From: JAEUNJ01 sp052035955 | GTDB taxonomy: Bacteria; Pseudomonadota; Gammaproteobacteria; Burkholderiales; Rhodocyclaceae | Reading direction: 5' to 3' | Assembly (NCBI GenBank): GCA_052035955.1 | Contig: JBPOHD010000010.1 | Coordinates: forward strand, 17,446 to 81,445 | DNA: 64,000 bases | Shown: positions 63,984 through 64,000 of the stretch, piece after piece | Layout: each line of letters opens with the position of its first letter | Position numbering within the stretch: position 1 is the first letter of the stretch | The notes under the pieces: generated by a model | Database searches by the model: none | What the model saw: the letters and a program-made list of their open reading frames with translations, nothing else | What the model was told of the DNA's origin: nothing | Made by a program: the position numbers and the translations under genes

Positions 63984-64000
63984 GGATGTTCAAGCCGGCG

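Overview
The window comes from a high-GC bacterial chromosome, most likely a betaproteobacterium and probably Rhodocyclales or a close relative. The evidence is gene order rather than a marker tree: leuS-lptE-holA-proA, rpsU-yqeY-dnaG-rpoD, fmdB-DUF502-aspS, pilB-pilC-pilD, rppH-CNP1-coq7 and rplM-rpsI-erpA-bactofilin-argC are all arrangements familiar from that class. Nearly everything is core metabolism or information processing. The accessory parts are the left edge, a metallophore operon near 35-37.5 kb, and two genes placed between argB and slmA.

Layout. 1-870: the edge of an integrated element, with the 5' part of a tyrosine integrase gene (truncated by the window) and a 3'-half tRNA-Ile2(CAU) copy that looks like an attachment site. 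0.9-10 kb, minus strand: leuS, lptE, holA, a periplasmic binding protein, a hybrid histidine kinase, proA and a small membrane protein. 10.1-15 kb: a FecR-SPOR protein, a small conserved protein, an exported hydratase-family protein and a triple-PAS kinase. 15.1-18.9 kb, plus strand: uvrD, an alpha/beta hydrolase and an SDR protein with altered catalytic residues. 19-24 kb, minus strand: rpsU, yqeY, dnaG and rpoD, diverging from tsaD. 25-28.3 kb: plsY, folB, ybaK, xerD, ogt. 28.3-28.6 kb: an intergenic region holding a likely minus-strand small RNA of three hairpins with C-rich loops, one loop matching the 16S anti-Shine-Dalgarno sequence. 28.6-34 kb: hemB, then argB, methyltransferase, PaaK-like ligase, nucleotidase and slmA on the minus strand.

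34.2-37.5 kb is the most distinctive part. A small heat-shock protein gene diverges from an operon encoding an HvfA/bufferin-type RiPP precursor with four (D/E)GKCG motifs, an MNIO (DUF692) maturase, a DUF2063 partner, a DoxX-like membrane protein and an eight-cysteine CWC protein. A candidate ECF-sigma promoter precedes it. Products of this family bind copper; here that role is inferred from homology.

37.5-41.5 kb, minus strand: fmdB, DUF502, aspS, a secreted barnase-type RNase, barstar and nudB. 41.6-45.5 kb: type IV pilus pilB-pilC-pilD. 45.7-50.4 kb: a CcsA/YpjD-like protein, ffh, a lytic transglycosylase and proS. 50.5-58 kb: rppH, CNP1-like, coq7, osmC, rplM, rpsI, a PlsB-like acyltransferase, erpA, bactofilin, a coiled-coil membrane protein and argC. 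58.3-64 kb: ppk2, an AI-2E/PerM transporter, a 46-residue exported protein, an alpha/beta hydrolase, an Hpt/HD-GYP protein and fbp.

No CRISPR array, rRNA operon, complete tRNA gene or insertion sequence was seen. All functional calls rest on reading motifs and gene order; no database search was possible.
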